Counted from the first letter of the stretch, positions 25,197 through 32,642 are shown. The stretch: 64,000 bases of DNA from Piscinibacter caeni (GCA_003265685.1 KZ836102.1:128829-192828), one strand, 5' to 3'. Numbers and translations: made by a program. Notes: generated by a model not told the origin, from the letters alone.

Positions 25197-25225
25197 AGCA
25201 TAACACGTATGTGTATGCCGGTGGC
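25197..25225 (-). promoter_or_regulatory. Class 1 promoter upstream of 24659-25165
   Basis: Minus strand core ACATACGTGTTATGCT; extended -10 TGTTATGCT and a weak -35. A diverged class 1 site with a normal-length leader. Confidence 0.55.
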
Positions 25226-25284
25226 GTCAACTTGACACACGGATATGCGAAACATGTGCGAGTAGCTGGGGTGTGCGCGTGGGT

Positions 25285-25302
25285 GTGAACCATCACCGGT
25301 GG
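25285..25302 (+). promoter_or_regulatory. Class 2 motif, plus strand, upstream of 25339-25581
   Basis: GTGAACCATCACCGGTGG, 37 bases before the ATG. The only plus-strand copy found, and it sits in front of a plus-strand gene, which supports a promoter or leader role. Confidence 0.6.
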
Positions 25303-25338
25303 CGAGGCAATCCCGCCCGCGACCATGAAAGGAGAACG

Positions 25339-25581
25339 ATGCGCACACAACGCACCGTCGTGTCCAGCGATCACATCGACGCCGAGGACATGCGGCTCAA
25401 CGCAGACCAGCTCGACGAGAAGTACAACCCGACCGGAGGCGGACAGCACCCGGTTCTCACGAAGGCCCACTGGCGCAACGACGTTGCGCACCAGGTCACG
25501 ACGGCCGGCTACTGGGAATGGGTCAGCCAGACCGCGAAGGACGTGTCGATCGAGCCCGTCATCCTCGAGATCATCCACTGA
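25339..25581 (+). CDS. Hypothetical protein, 80 aa
   Basis: Starts at the ATG after AAAGGAGAACG. Polar, with ADQLDEKYNPTGGGQHP and a C-terminal IEPVILEIIH. No family recognised. A plus-strand module with its own class 2 motif and terminator. Confidence 0.75.
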   Translation: MRTQRTVVSSDHIDAEDMRLNADQLDEKYNPTGGGQHPVLTKAHWRNDVAHQVTTAGYWEWVSQTAKDVSIEPVILEIIH

Positions 25582-25604
25582 TCGATCCCGAGACAACCTC
25601 ACCC

Positions 25605-25638
25605 AACCCGCCTCTTCGGAGGCGGGTTTTCTTCTTTG
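25605..25638 (+). terminator. Rho-independent terminator after 25339-25581
   Basis: AACCCGCCTC TTCG GAGGCGGGTT followed by TTCTTCTTTG on the plus strand. Confidence 0.9.
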
Positions 25639-25642
25639 CGCG

Positions 25643-25679
25643 GCGCAAAAGAAAAGCCCACCTCCGAAGAGGTGGGCGA
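25643..25679 (-). terminator. Rho-independent terminator after 25685-25888
   Basis: Minus strand GCCCACCTCTTCGGAGGTGGGC followed by TTTTCTTTTGC, back to back with the plus-strand terminator. Confidence 0.9.
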
Positions 25680-25684
25680 TGCCG

Positions 25685-25888
25685 TCAGGCTGCCATGGGC
25701 AGCTCGTCGGCCAGGGCTTTGCTGGCGGGGCGCCAGCCGAGGTCGGTCAGCTCCTTCAGCGTCAGGCGCAGCTCCGTGGAGCCGTCCTCGTACTGAGGGT
25801 GCAGACCATAGGCCTCACACAGCTGTGCGAGAGCGGGGGCGCTGAGGCGCCGGCGCAGTGCAGCAACGGTGGTGTCGATGAGGGCCAT
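25685..25888 (-). CDS. Hypothetical protein, 67 aa
   Basis: Helical, with LRRRLSAPALAQLCEAYGL and LTLKELTDLGWRPASK. No family recognised. Lies 14 bases after the small membrane protein gene and ends at a terminator. Confidence 0.65.
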   Translation of the reverse strand: MALIDTTVAALRRRLSAPALAQLCEAYGLHPQYEDGSTELRLTLKELTDLGWRPASKALADELPMAA

Positions 25889-25902
25889 CTCGGGTTCCTC
25901 CT

Positions 25903-26217
25903 TCAGCCGGCGCGCCGCAGCACGCCCGGGTTGAACACGACCGAAGTCACGTCATGGACCGTTGCGCGGCGCAGGCCTCGCGACCGCGCCAGGCGCGGCT
26001 TCACGACCCACTGCCAGAGACCGAGAAGGCTGGTCACTGCAAACAGGACGTTCTGCAGCAGCAGCCAGCTCTCGCCGCGGTGCAGGGCGAAGCCGATCCA
26101 GGCCGCGTTCGAGCCCAGGTAGAACACGAAGCCCCAGCGGGACGACGAAGGGTGATTGAGCGCCACCAAAATGGCGCCGATCACTCCGAACAGGAAACCG
26201 ACGAAATCGTAGGTCAT
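25903..26217 (-). CDS. Small membrane protein, three predicted spans
   Basis: 104 residues. Spans at about 4-22, 28-47 and 52-71; the WGFVFYLGSNAAWIGFAL and LLGLWQWVVKPRL segments recall the PnuC/SWEET-like small-transporter fold, but this is only a resemblance. The basic tail would face the cytoplasm. Class 2 motif upstream. Confidence 0.7.
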   Translation of the reverse strand: MTYDFVGFLFGVIGAILVALNHPSSSRWGFVFYLGSNAAWIGFALHRGESWLLLQNVLFAVTSLLGLWQWVVKPRLARSRGLRRATVHDVTSVVFNPGVLRRAG

Positions 26218-26269
26218 GAGTCACTCCTAGTGGAAAGGTTGGGGGGAAAGGGCTCCTTGCGAGAGCCTT

Positions 26270-26288
26270 GCGAGTGGTGATGGCGAAC
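26270..26288 (-). promoter_or_regulatory. Class 2 motif upstream of 25903-26217
   Basis: Minus strand GTTCGCCATCACCACTCGC, 53 bases before the ATG; a second CATCACC lies about 20 bases further upstream. Confidence 0.58.
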
Positions 26289-26320
26289 ACGGGTGATGAC
26301 GCGCCACGGCTCGATCCCCC

Positions 26321-26359
26321 AAAAGGAAGAGCCCCGCGCGTCATCGACGGGCGGGGCTG
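26321..26359 (-). terminator. Rho-independent terminator after 26366-26587
   Basis: Minus strand AGCCCCGCCCGTCGATGACG / CGCGGGGCT stem followed by CTTCCTTTTGG. Confidence 0.82.
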
Positions 26360-26365
26360 GAGGGG

Positions 26366-26587
26366 TTAGATCGTCTGCCCGGGGGCGAAACGCTGGCCGC
26401 GGTAGAACTTGGCCAGGTTGCGCGAACCGTCGGAGCACCAGAACGGGTTCGGGTAGCGATCGTCGCTGGCGTGCTTGACCGACAGGTCGTGCGCGAGCTG
26501 CTCTGCTTTCTTGGGGGATGTGGCGACCCAGCGGCACGGCATGAAGCCGCGCGCCTCCGTCGTCACCTCGTAGGCGCCGATGACCAT
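26366..26587 (-). CDS. Hypothetical protein, 73 aa
   Basis: Contains FMPCRWVATSPKKAEQLAHD and FWCSDGSRNLAKFYRGQRF. No family recognised. Follows the 96-residue gene by ten bases and ends at a terminator. Confidence 0.65.
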   Translation of the reverse strand: MVIGAYEVTTEARGFMPCRWVATSPKKAEQLAHDLSVKHASDDRYPNPFWCSDGSRNLAKFYRGQRFAPGQTI

Positions 26588-26597
26588 CGCAGGCTCC

Positions 26598-26888
26598 TCA
26601 GAGCTGGATGGCTTCGGCGGCCTGGGTGGCTGCGCGCAGGAAGTCCTGCACGTCCACCTCGCCGGACGAGATCTCCTCGGGCCAGACCTCGATCTCGAAG
26701 CCGTCGTCGAAGCGCGCCGCGAACATCGGCAGGACCTCGAGGTCGTGGGAGTCGTCGGGAGCGGTGATCGCCCGGGTGAGCGTCATCTCCTGGCCGTTGC
26801 GGTCGGCGTGCTGGTCGTAGGGCGTCACGAAGAACGCCCGCAGGGAAGCCGGAACACGCGCCGCGGCGGCGGGTTGAATCGAATTCAT
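26598..26888 (-). CDS. Hypothetical acidic protein, 96 aa
   Basis: No family recognised. Contains LRAFFVTPYDQHADRNGQ and an acidic FEIEVWPEEISSGEVDV. Ribosome binding site AAAGGACT; class 2 motif 43 bases upstream. Confidence 0.68.
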   Translation of the reverse strand: MNSIQPAAAARVPASLRAFFVTPYDQHADRNGQEMTLTRAITAPDDSHDLEVLPMFAARFDDGFEIEVWPEEISSGEVDVQDFLRAATQAAEAIQL

Positions 26889-26930
26889 GTGAGTCCTTTC
26901 ACGTACGGAGGCGGGATTGCCTTCGCTTAG

Positions 26931-26948
26931 CGAAAGGGGATGGCGAAC
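26931..26948 (-). promoter_or_regulatory. Class 2 motif upstream of 26598-26888
   Basis: Minus strand GTTCGCCATCCCCTTTCG; it overlaps a small CTTTCGC/GCGAAGG hairpin. Confidence 0.55.
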
Positions 26949-26963
26949 AGCTGCGGCTACGGG

Positions 26964-27152
26964 TCAGCCCAGCATCGCCGAGCCCAGCGCCCCGGTCGCC
27001 GGCGCGATCACCGCGCACAGCACGCCATAGGCCGCCAGGTCGCTGTGGATTGCGAACTGCTGCGCGAACGGGATCAGTGCCACCAGTGCCCCGCAAAAGA
27101 AGCCGAGGGCGAAGCCCGCCGGGCTCGATCCACTGGAAGGCGCGTCGCTCAC
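26964..27152 (-). CDS. Small membrane protein, 62 aa
   Basis: Two hydrophobic segments (FALGFFCGALVALIPFA and GVLCAVIAPATGALGSAM). GTG start overlapping the previous stop (GTGA). No family recognised. Confidence 0.6.
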   Translation of the reverse strand: MSDAPSSGSSPAGFALGFFCGALVALIPFAQQFAIHSDLAAYGVLCAVIAPATGALGSAMLG

Positions 27153-27514
27153 GAGGCGCTCGACGGGTCGGCCGCTGCGCCGCGCCGCGCGGTCAGGATG
27201 GCGGCGGCGCGCGCACGCGCCTGGTCGATCACGGTGGTCGACTCCGTCCATGTCAGGCGCTCGCTCTCGCCCACAGGCTCGGCCGACAGCATCGAGCGAC
27301 GCCGCTCGTTGCTCAGCCGCATCTGCGCCAGGCCGCGGATCAGGCAGCTGCCATCCGACATGTCCCAGACGAACAAGAAGCCGCGCGACCCGGTCAGCAG
27401 CTGCAAGCCGCTCCAGAACATGACCGAGTGCAGGTGGCCCATGCTGTCGTAGAGCGGCCGGCGCAGATCCAGCGTCACGCGAGGTGCCGGCACGCCCGGG
27501 GTGTGTTGCGTCAT
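27149..27514 (-). CDS. Hypothetical protein, 121 aa
   Basis: Starts MTQHTPGVPAPRVTLDL; a central hydrophobic MGHLHSVMFWSGLQLLTG and a C-terminal Arg/Ala-rich helix. No family recognised. Divergent from the macro-like gene at 27741; 136 bases of upstream sequence separate its start from the plus-strand class 1 site and show no clear minus-strand promoter. Confidence 0.62.
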   Translation of the reverse strand: MTQHTPGVPAPRVTLDLRRPLYDSMGHLHSVMFWSGLQLLTGSRGFLFVWDMSDGSCLIRGLAQMRLSNERRRSMLSAEPVGESERLTWTESTTVIDQARARAAAILTARRGAAADPSSAS

Positions 27515-27648
27515 GCGCGCACCCCGCGGAAGGCGAGAAGGAATGCGCGGTGTGAATGGAGGTTCGAGATCAAGCGGTTGGATGAGGGGTGTTGGTGGGG
27601 TGGTCGCCTGTGGCAATATGGTGCTGCCAGGCTCAATTCGATTCGTCC

Positions 27649-27671
27649 AGATTATACCGACGTGTTATGAT
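27649..27671 (+). promoter_or_regulatory. Class 1 promoter, plus strand, for 27741-28738
   Basis: TATACCGACGTGTTATGAT; extended -10 TGTTATGAT with no good -35. Confidence 0.6.
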
Positions 27672-27690
27672 TGCGCAAGGCCACTGAGGC

Positions 27691-27744
27691 ATGAAAACGC
27701 CGCCGGCTCGAACAAGCGCCGGCGCCATCTGGACGCACCGATGA
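27691..27744 (+). CDS. Candidate upstream small ORF, 17 codons
   Basis: ATG AAA ... CGA TGA, encoding MKTPPARTSAGAIWTHR. Its stop overlaps the start of the 149-residue gene as ATGA. A GAGG lies close upstream. Possible coupling peptide; unproven. Confidence 0.35.
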   Translation: MKTPPARTSAGAIWTHR

Positions 27745-28190
27745 GCACTCCCCTCCCCTCATTCCACCGCGACGGCGAGAGCCCGGGCGCCGGCTGGATC
27801 TTCGTGTTCGGCTCGAACCTGGCAGGCCGCCATGGCGCTGGCTCAGCCAAGGCCGCACGCGAGCGCTATGGCGCCCGGTACGGCGTCGGCGTCGGCCGAA
27901 CGGGGAGCGCCTACGCCATCCCGACCAAGGACGGACGATCGGGCGGCAGCCTGTCCAGGCCGGCCGAGATCCTGCCGCTGGCCGTCGTGCGCGGCCACAT
28001 CGAACAGTTCATCTCGTATGCGAGATCGAATCCGGAAGCGCGGTTCTTCGTGACGCGAGTGGGTTGCGGCCTCGCCGGGTTCAAGGACGACGAGATCGGC
28101 CCAGCCTTCGCCGGCGCCCCGGCGAACTGCTCCCTGCCAGCAGAGTGGAAGCGATACGTCGACGCCGCGCGCGCCGTCGCAACCGCCTGA
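27741..28190 (+). CDS. Macro-like 'A1S_2505' phage non-structural protein
   Basis: 149 residues. WIFVFGSNLAGRHGAGSAKA (19-38) followed by YAIPTKDG, FISYARSNPEARFFVTRVG and GCGLAGFKDDEIGPAF is the signature of a phage-associated family (A1S_2505-type) whose GSNxxGxHGxGxA loop and VTxxGCGxAG block resemble macro domains. Macro domains bind or hydrolyse ADP-ribose derivatives; enzymatic activity here is inference. Together with NADAR it may form an ADP-ribose-handling set. Confidence 0.78.
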   Translation: MSTPLPSFHRDGESPGAGWIFVFGSNLAGRHGAGSAKAARERYGARYGVGVGRTGSAYAIPTKDGRSGGSLSRPAEILPLAVVRGHIEQFISYARSNPEARFFVTRVGCGLAGFKDDEIGPAFAGAPANCSLPAEWKRYVDAARAVATA

Positions 28191-28201
28191 GCCGATTCAG
28201 C

Positions 28202-28738
28202 ATGGAATCGTTCGCCTCGTTCCTCTTCTTCTTGTTCGCGTGCTTCGTCACCTGGGCGGTGATCATCGGCCTGCTGGTGCTGCATGAATACGGGCACATC
28301 TACGCGATGCGCCGCCTGGGCATGCGGATCGACAATGTCGTGCTCGGGATGTTCAAGGTCGGCTCCCTGCGCTGGCGTGGGCTCACCTACGAGTTCGGCC
28401 TGGCACCGGTGCTGGCCTACTGCGTCAGCAAGGACTTCGAGGTCTCCGACACCAACCGCCGCGCGTGGGTGGCGCTCGCAGGCCCCGCGGCGACCGCCGC
28501 AACAGGGTTGATCTTCTACACGGCGTGGGCCTTCACGGACCACTGGCTGATGCGCGCGTGCGTGCAGGGTTCGGTGATCCTCTTGCTGACCAACATCATC
28601 CCGCTGCCGCCGCTGGACGGCTGGACCGTCGCGGAGCACTTCCTGGCCAAGCGCGGGGTCGTGCTGAACGCCCAGGAGCGGAAGCGCCTGCTGGTGATCG
28701 GCGCCGTGACGATCATCGCGATCGCCGTGGTGATCTGA
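28202..28738 (+). CDS. M50 (site-2 protease)-like membrane metalloprotease
   Basis: 178 residues with four or five spans. LLVLHEYGHIYAMRRLG (24-40) carries the HEXXH zinc site (His28, Glu29, His32) inside a membrane segment, and LLTNIIPLPPLDGW (128-141) the second motif with Asp139 as third ligand. Both active-site elements are intact. Such enzymes cut membrane-embedded substrates, for example anti-sigma factors or signal peptides. Eleven bases after the macro-like gene on the same transcript. Confidence 0.85.
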   Translation: MESFASFLFFLFACFVTWAVIIGLLVLHEYGHIYAMRRLGMRIDNVVLGMFKVGSLRWRGLTYEFGLAPVLAYCVSKDFEVSDTNRRAWVALAGPAATAATGLIFYTAWAFTDHWLMRACVQGSVILLLTNIIPLPPLDGWTVAEHFLAKRGVVLNAQERKRLLVIGAVTIIAIAVVI

Positions 28739-28742
28739 GGCT

Positions 28743-29387
28743 TCAGCGCTGCAGGAGCGCTGCCAGGCCGTTGTTGAACTCGACGGCGCCGCCATTGGCG
28801 GGGTGTCGGATCGTGGCTGCTGCCTCGATGCCGGCGTCGGCCAGCAGCATGGTGGACTTGCGTCCCACTGCCACGAAGGCCATGCCGGGGAACGCTTCAC
28901 GAAGCAGGTGCAGCGCCGCGCGGCCGTGCGCCAGCTCGGCGTTCGTCGGCGTGCGGTTCGTCCAGGGGCTGCCCGGACGATGCGGATGCATCTGCAGCGC
29001 GTTCCAGGTGATGGCCTGCTCGGCGACGCCGAGCTTGAAGAGCGCCTTCCAGACGATCGTTGCGGACGGCTCTGCGAAGGACTTGTCGCGCGTCGTCAGG
29101 CGCCCACTCAGGCGATCGATGCCCGGGATCACGCCATCGAGCAGCTGGCGTTCGCTCACGAAGGCGACGCCGCTGTAGCGGCACCCCTGGTAGCCGGGGG
29201 CTTCGCCGCAGAGGACCAGCCGCGGCGCGCGGCTGAGATGCGCGGCCAGGCGCTGGAGCCGGCCTTCCGGGCCGCCCTCGGGGCTGCGCGGGTCATCGAG
29301 CTCGCACCGGTCGCGGTACGGGTTGAAGAGCCCGTCGACGCCCTCCGGGAGCGTCGCCGCCAGCGCCCGCGCGAGATCGAGGCTCAT
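28743..29387 (-). CDS. Uracil-DNA-glycosylase-superfamily protein
   Basis: 214 residues. LVLCGEAPGYQGCRYSGVAF (57-76) is the UDG motif A region (GEAPG) and RHPANGG near residue 196 resembles the C-terminal H-P-(S/A)-N motif. The middle block ITWNALQMHPHRPGSPW is typical of the superfamily members found in phages and bacteria. It may excise damaged or modified bases, or act on phage-modified DNA. The first motif lacks the Asp of classic family 1 enzymes. Convergent with the M50 gene. Confidence 0.75.
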   Translation of the reverse strand: MSLDLARALAATLPEGVDGLFNPYRDRCELDDPRSPEGGPEGRLQRLAAHLSRAPRLVLCGEAPGYQGCRYSGVAFVSERQLLDGVIPGIDRLSGRLTTRDKSFAEPSATIVWKALFKLGVAEQAITWNALQMHPHRPGSPWTNRTPTNAELAHGRAALHLLREAFPGMAFVAVGRKSTMLLADAGIEAAATIRHPANGGAVEFNNGLAALLQR

Positions 29388-29701
29388 TCCGTGGCGGCGG
29401 GGTCGCCGTGGGGCGTGGCGATCTCGTGCTCGAGCTGCAGGCGCTGCTCCTCGACCAGGGCGTCCACGTTCAGGGGCTCGCCGGTCAGGATCTCGTGCAC
29501 CGCGGAGATCTCCGGCAGACCGAAGTCGGCCTGCCCGTAAGCGCGACCGCCGGGGCGCAGGCCGGACTTGTGGAGCGTGATCAGCGCACGCGCCTTGTCG
29601 CGCGCCAGAAGCGTCAGGCCGTCGACGAGCAACTGCTCGTGCCGCACGAGCTGGTCGAACAGCCGAGCCTTCGCGTCGGTGGTCAGAACTGCGTCCGTCA
29701 T
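29384..29701 (-). CDS. Hypothetical protein, 105 aa
   Basis: Helical N-terminus (LFDQLVRHEQLLVDGLTLLA) and a GGRAYGQADFGLPE segment. No family recognised. Overlaps both neighbours by four bases, so translation is coupled to the UDG-like gene. Confidence 0.65.
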   Translation of the reverse strand: MTDAVLTTDAKARLFDQLVRHEQLLVDGLTLLARDKARALITLHKSGLRPGGRAYGQADFGLPEISAVHEILTGEPLNVDALVEEQRLQLEHEIATPHGDPAATE

Positions 29702-29925
29702 TGGCCAGCCCGCCAGCCGAAATGCGCGCGCAGCGCCGGCGCCGCCGCAGCGACGCCCAGGAGCACGAGCAGGGAGCCCATGAGCAGCACCTCGAAGGCG
29801 ACGGCATCCGCGCTCCCTTCGAACAGGGAGCCGAGCAGCGCGACGACGGTCAGGACGACGATCATGACGGCGAGCGTGAGACGGCTCTCGGTGTACTCGT
29901 GCTCGATGGCCTCTTCTCGGCTCAT
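29698..29925 (-). CDS. Small membrane protein, 75 aa
   Basis: Acidic N-terminus (MSREEAIEHEYTESR) and two hydrophobic helices (about 18-36 and 45-66). No family recognised. One base after the stop of the next upstream gene. Confidence 0.65.
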   Translation of the reverse strand: MSREEAIEHEYTESRLTLAVMIVVLTVVALLGSLFEGSADAVAFEVLLMGSLLVLLGVAAAAPALRAHFGWRAGQ

Positions 29926-29926
29926 G

Positions 29927-30136
29927 TTAGACCTCTGTGAAGGCGTGCGCACCGATCGAGGCGACCTGATGCGGTTGGGGGTTGAAAGCGGGGGTGACGG
30001 TGCTGTCCTTCAGGCCTGCGGCCGGCACCGTCCAGGAGAGGAAGCAGGTGCCGAGGATCGCGACGGCAAGCGCGGCGGCGACGGTGAAGTCGCCGGCTTT
30101 GCGGCGCATCTTGCTGCTGCGCGAGTGCTCGTTCAT
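29927..30136 (-). CDS. Small membrane-anchored or exported protein, 69 aa
   Basis: Basic N-terminus (MNEHSRSSKMRRKAG) followed by one hydrophobic segment (FTVAAALAVAILGTCFLSW) and a polar tail. Likely an N-terminal anchor or signal peptide. Start overlaps the upstream stop. Confidence 0.62.
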   Translation of the reverse strand: MNEHSRSSKMRRKAGDFTVAAALAVAILGTCFLSWTVPAAGLKDSTVTPAFNPQPHQVASIGAHAFTEV

Positions 30137-30360
30137 TGCTGCTCGACCACCAGGGGGGCGTCACTCTGCGGGCCGCGGCGTACCACGTCCCACAGCGTTT
30201 TGCCGAAGAAGACCGACATCGCGACAACGCCGAGCGTGGTGTTCACCGCGATGTAATGCGACAGCGCCGGCGCCAGGTAGAAGACGAAGCCGAAGGCGGA
30301 GCCAATCCAGCCCGCGATGAGCAGGAAGACGTGAAGCTCGTAGTTGTCGTACAGGAACAT
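30133..30360 (-). CDS. Small membrane protein, 75 aa
   Basis: Two spans (VFLLIAGWIGSAFGFVFYLA and TLGVVAMSVFFGK). No family recognised. First gene of the 30360-28743 minus-strand operon; its upstream region is shared with the divergent gene at 30415. Confidence 0.65.
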   Translation of the reverse strand: MFLYDNYELHVFLLIAGWIGSAFGFVFYLAPALSHYIAVNTTLGVVAMSVFFGKTLWDVVRRGPQSDAPLVVEQQ

Positions 30361-30368
30361 GGATTCAC

Positions 30369-30397
30369 CGGCGGTATGTTGACGTGTTATGTATTGT
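30369..30397 (+). promoter_or_regulatory. Class 1 site in the divergent 30360/30415 region
   Basis: Plus strand TATGTTGACGTGTTATG then TATTGT. Flanking -35 weak on both strands, so the direction is uncertain. Confidence 0.55.
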
Positions 30398-30414
30398 ACA
30401 GAGACGCTCGATCC

Positions 30415-30801
30415 ATGCAACCGGAGGCGTTGACCAATCCCACAGCGGCCGGCATCCTGCGCACAGAAAGGGGGCGCGATGCTGGAAGCCTGTTTCGCCA
30501 TCGGAACAAAGGGCCTCTCGCGGCCGCGCTGAGCATGGCGGCCGAAGCAGGCTTGATCGTGCTGGCCATCGTGCGCAGGCTGCTGCTGGAGATGGGGCAC
30601 GAGCTGACGCCAGAGGAGATCAACCAGCCGGACCAGAACACGGGGCGGCTCGAGCGGTGGATCCACGAGCCCCGCGCCGAGCTGGAGGGCAAGACGCTGG
30701 TCCACGCGTATGCGGCCAGCGGTGATGAGCAGGTTCTGCGCTGCGCGGTCGCCGAGCTGGTTGGGAAGAGCCGGCCGCCGGCCGCCGAAGGGGCCAGCTG
30801 A
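30415..30801 (+). CDS. Hypothetical protein, 128 aa
   Basis: ATG 18 bases past the class 1 -10, without a ribosome binding site. Residues 38-75 (LAAALSMAAEAGLIVLAIVR) form an amphipathic or hydrophobic helix; HELTPEEINQPDQNTGRL follows. No family recognised. Its stop is 13 bases from the end of the convergent desaturase-like gene. Coding status is less certain than for minus-strand neighbours. Confidence 0.5.
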   Translation: MQPEALTNPTAAGILRTERGRDAGSLFRHRNKGPLAAALSMAAEAGLIVLAIVRRLLLEMGHELTPEEINQPDQNTGRLERWIHEPRAELEGKTLVHAYAASGDEQVLRCAVAELVGKSRPPAAEGAS

Positions 30802-30814
30802 CGGGCCGGAGGCG

Positions 30815-31678
30815 TCAGGCCGCCGCGGCGGCGCCCTGCAACAGATCCTTGCGGAAGCGGTTGAGCTCCTGGGCGCTGGCGAAGCTGCGGCCCATCAGCA
30901 GGCTCAGGTTGTGCAGGATGCGCTCGCTGACCCGCGTCTCCCAGACGAGGTCGAACTGGATCTGCTTGTCCAGCCAGTGCTCCAGCCAGGCCGGGTCCGG
31001 CAGGCGGCTTTGCACCGTGTCGCGCGGGAACAGGGCGGCGTTGACGTGCAGGTTCGTCGGATGCAGTGGTTGCGCGGTGCGGCGCGCGCTGGCCATGAGA
31101 ACGCCGACCTTGGCGAACGCCACGCGGGCCTCGTCGCCGAACCGGGACAGCGCTCGCTTCATGTAACGCAGGTACGCGCCGCCGTGGCGGGCCTCGTCGC
31201 GCGCGAGGGTCTCGTAGATCGCCTTGATCACGGGCTCGGTGTGCCACTCGGCGGCGCGCCGATACCAGTGGTTCAGCCGGATCTCCCCGCAGAAGTGCAG
31301 CATCAGCGTCTCCAGCGGCGGCGCCGGGTCGAACTCGAAGCGCACCTCGTGCAGTTCGGCCTCCGTCGGCGCCAGGTCCGGCCGGAAGCGGCGCAGGTAC
31401 TCGATGAGCGCGAGCGAGTGCTTCTGCTCTTCGAAGAACCAGATGCTCATGAACGCGCTGAAGTCGCTGTCGTCGCGGTTGTCGCGCAGGAACATCTCGG
31501 TGGCCGGCAACGCCGCCCACTCGGTGATGGCGTTCATCTTGATCGTCTGCGCCTGCTCGTCGCTCAGCTTGCTCGCGTCGAACTGGCTCCACGGGATGTC
31601 GCGCTCCATGTTCCAGCGAACCGCTTCCAGCTGCTGGAAGAGCTCGACGTAGAGCATGGTCGGTTCGGGCTGCTGCAC
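30815..31678 (-). CDS. Ferritin-fold diiron protein, acyl-ACP-desaturase-like
   Basis: 287 residues. Two carboxylate-histidine motifs, WFFEEQKHSLALIEYL (80-95; Glu84, His87) and ARDEARHGGAYLRYM (159-173; Glu162, His165), line up with the EENRH and DEKRH motifs of plant-type acyl-ACP desaturases; Glu132 in HFCGEIRLN and Glu53 are candidates for the remaining ligands. A di-iron centre using oxygen is thus likely. It would desaturate or oxidise an acyl-ACP or a related chain. GTG start after GGAGG. It follows the RpfF-like gene by 13 bases, which makes a fatty-acyl substrate plausible. AurF-type N-oxygenase chemistry is an alternative. Confidence 0.8.
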   Translation of the reverse strand: MQQPEPTMLYVELFQQLEAVRWNMERDIPWSQFDASKLSDEQAQTIKMNAITEWAALPATEMFLRDNRDDSDFSAFMSIWFFEEQKHSLALIEYLRRFRPDLAPTEAELHEVRFEFDPAPPLETLMLHFCGEIRLNHWYRRAAEWHTEPVIKAIYETLARDEARHGGAYLRYMKRALSRFGDEARVAFAKVGVLMASARRTAQPLHPTNLHVNAALFPRDTVQSRLPDPAWLEHWLDKQIQFDLVWETRVSERILHNLSLLMGRSFASAQELNRFRKDLLQGAAAAA

Positions 31679-31691
31679 GCCGGCCTCCGCG

Positions 31692-32642
31692 TCAGGCCGC
31701 CAGCGGCATGGCCGCCGACGCGGGTGCTGCGCCGCCCTGCTCGGCCCAGGCGGCCTCCAGCTCGATGCGCTTGATCTCCTCGACCGCGCCGTCCGCGCCG
31801 CCGCCGACCTTCTTGAGCTGCGCGCGCGCTAGGCGCTCCATGAGACGCAGATCGCGATCCTCCAGCTGCAGCGCGGCCTCGGCCCAGTCCTCGACGATGC
31901 CGCGCAGCGACTCCTCGGAGACCGGTGCCATGCGCCGGCGGGCCTTCAGCGCGGCGATCGTGCCGCGGTGCCGCCCATCGAGCGAGCGCAGGAACGCGCT
32001 CACTGCGGCCGGGCCCTCGCCATCTTCGACCACCTGGTCGACCACGCCCCTGGCGTGCAGCTCGTCGGCCGAGAACAGCTTGCCGCTCAGCACCATCTCG
32101 TTGGCCACCTGGAACCCCGCCTTCCGAGCGGTGAAGTTCCACGCGCCCATGCCGGGGAACAGGTTGAACAGCATCTCCGGGAAGCCGGCCTGCGCGCTGC
32201 GCTCGAAGATCACGTGCCCGAAGGGCAAGACGGACTCGAGGCCGCCGCCCAGCGCATCGCCCTGGACCAGCGCCGTGGTGTGGATGCCGCGGCCAGGGGC
32301 GGTCTCCAGCCACCAGACCAGGTCCAGGCACAGGTGGCCGTACATCTTCAGCGACTTGAGGTCCTTGGCGCGCACCAGCAGCGCGAACAGCGAGAGGTCG
32401 CCGCCGAAGTTGAAGACGCCGGCGACATCGGACACCAGCACGACGTTGCGGACCAGGCCGGGGAAGCTGTCCACGTACGCGAAGAACTTCTTGTACTCGG
32501 CCATCACCGCCAGGCTGTAGCACTGGATCGGCTTGACGTTCATGCGGACCGTGAGGGTGCGCTGCTGCGCGTCCCACTCGAACCGCAGGTACTTCAGGCG
32601 CGGCAGCCCGCCGCCGAAGACGTCGATCGGCGCGCCGCTCAT
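31692..32642 (-). CDS. RpfF-like crotonase, candidate DSF synthase
   Basis: 316 residues, a crotonase-fold enzyme with the specific features of RpfF, the enzyme of Xanthomonas and relatives that makes cis-2-unsaturated fatty acid signals (DSF) from 3-hydroxyacyl-ACP by dehydration and thioester cleavage. Matching blocks: GVFNFGGDLSLFALLVR (75-91), ALVQGDALGGGLESVL (124-139) and GFPEMLFNLFPGMGA (153-167). RpfF's two catalytic glutamates (Glu141, Glu161) correspond to Glu136 and Glu156, both present. Generic enoyl-CoA hydratases lack the LFPGMGA block. Start overlaps the stop of the upstream diiron gene (ATGA). Whether the product is a DSF-family signal is inferred. Confidence 0.85.
   Translation of the reverse strand: MSGAPIDVFGGGLPRLKYLRFEWDAQQRTLTVRMNVKPIQCYSLAVMAEYKKFFAYVDSFPGLVRNVVLVSDVAGVFNFGGDLSLFALLVRAKDLKSLKMYGHLCLDLVWWLETAPGRGIHTTALVQGDALGGGLESVLPFGHVIFERSAQAGFPEMLFNLFPGMGAWNFTARKAGFQVANEMVLSGKLFSADELHARGVVDQVVEDGEGPAAVSAFLRSLDGRHRGTIAALKARRRMAPVSEESLRGIVEDWAEAALQLEDRDLRLMERLARAQLKKVGGGADGAVEEIKRIELEAAWAEQGGAAPASAAMPLAA

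Noticed and set aside
26931..26948. A terminator at the CTTTCGC/GCGAAGG hairpin
   Set aside because: No T-tract follows and it overlaps a class 2 motif.
31692..32642. Reading the crotonase as an ordinary enoyl-CoA hydratase
   Set aside because: The FNxGGDLxLF, QGxALGGGxE and GxPExLFxLFPGMGA blocks match RpfF in order and spacing, including both glutamates.
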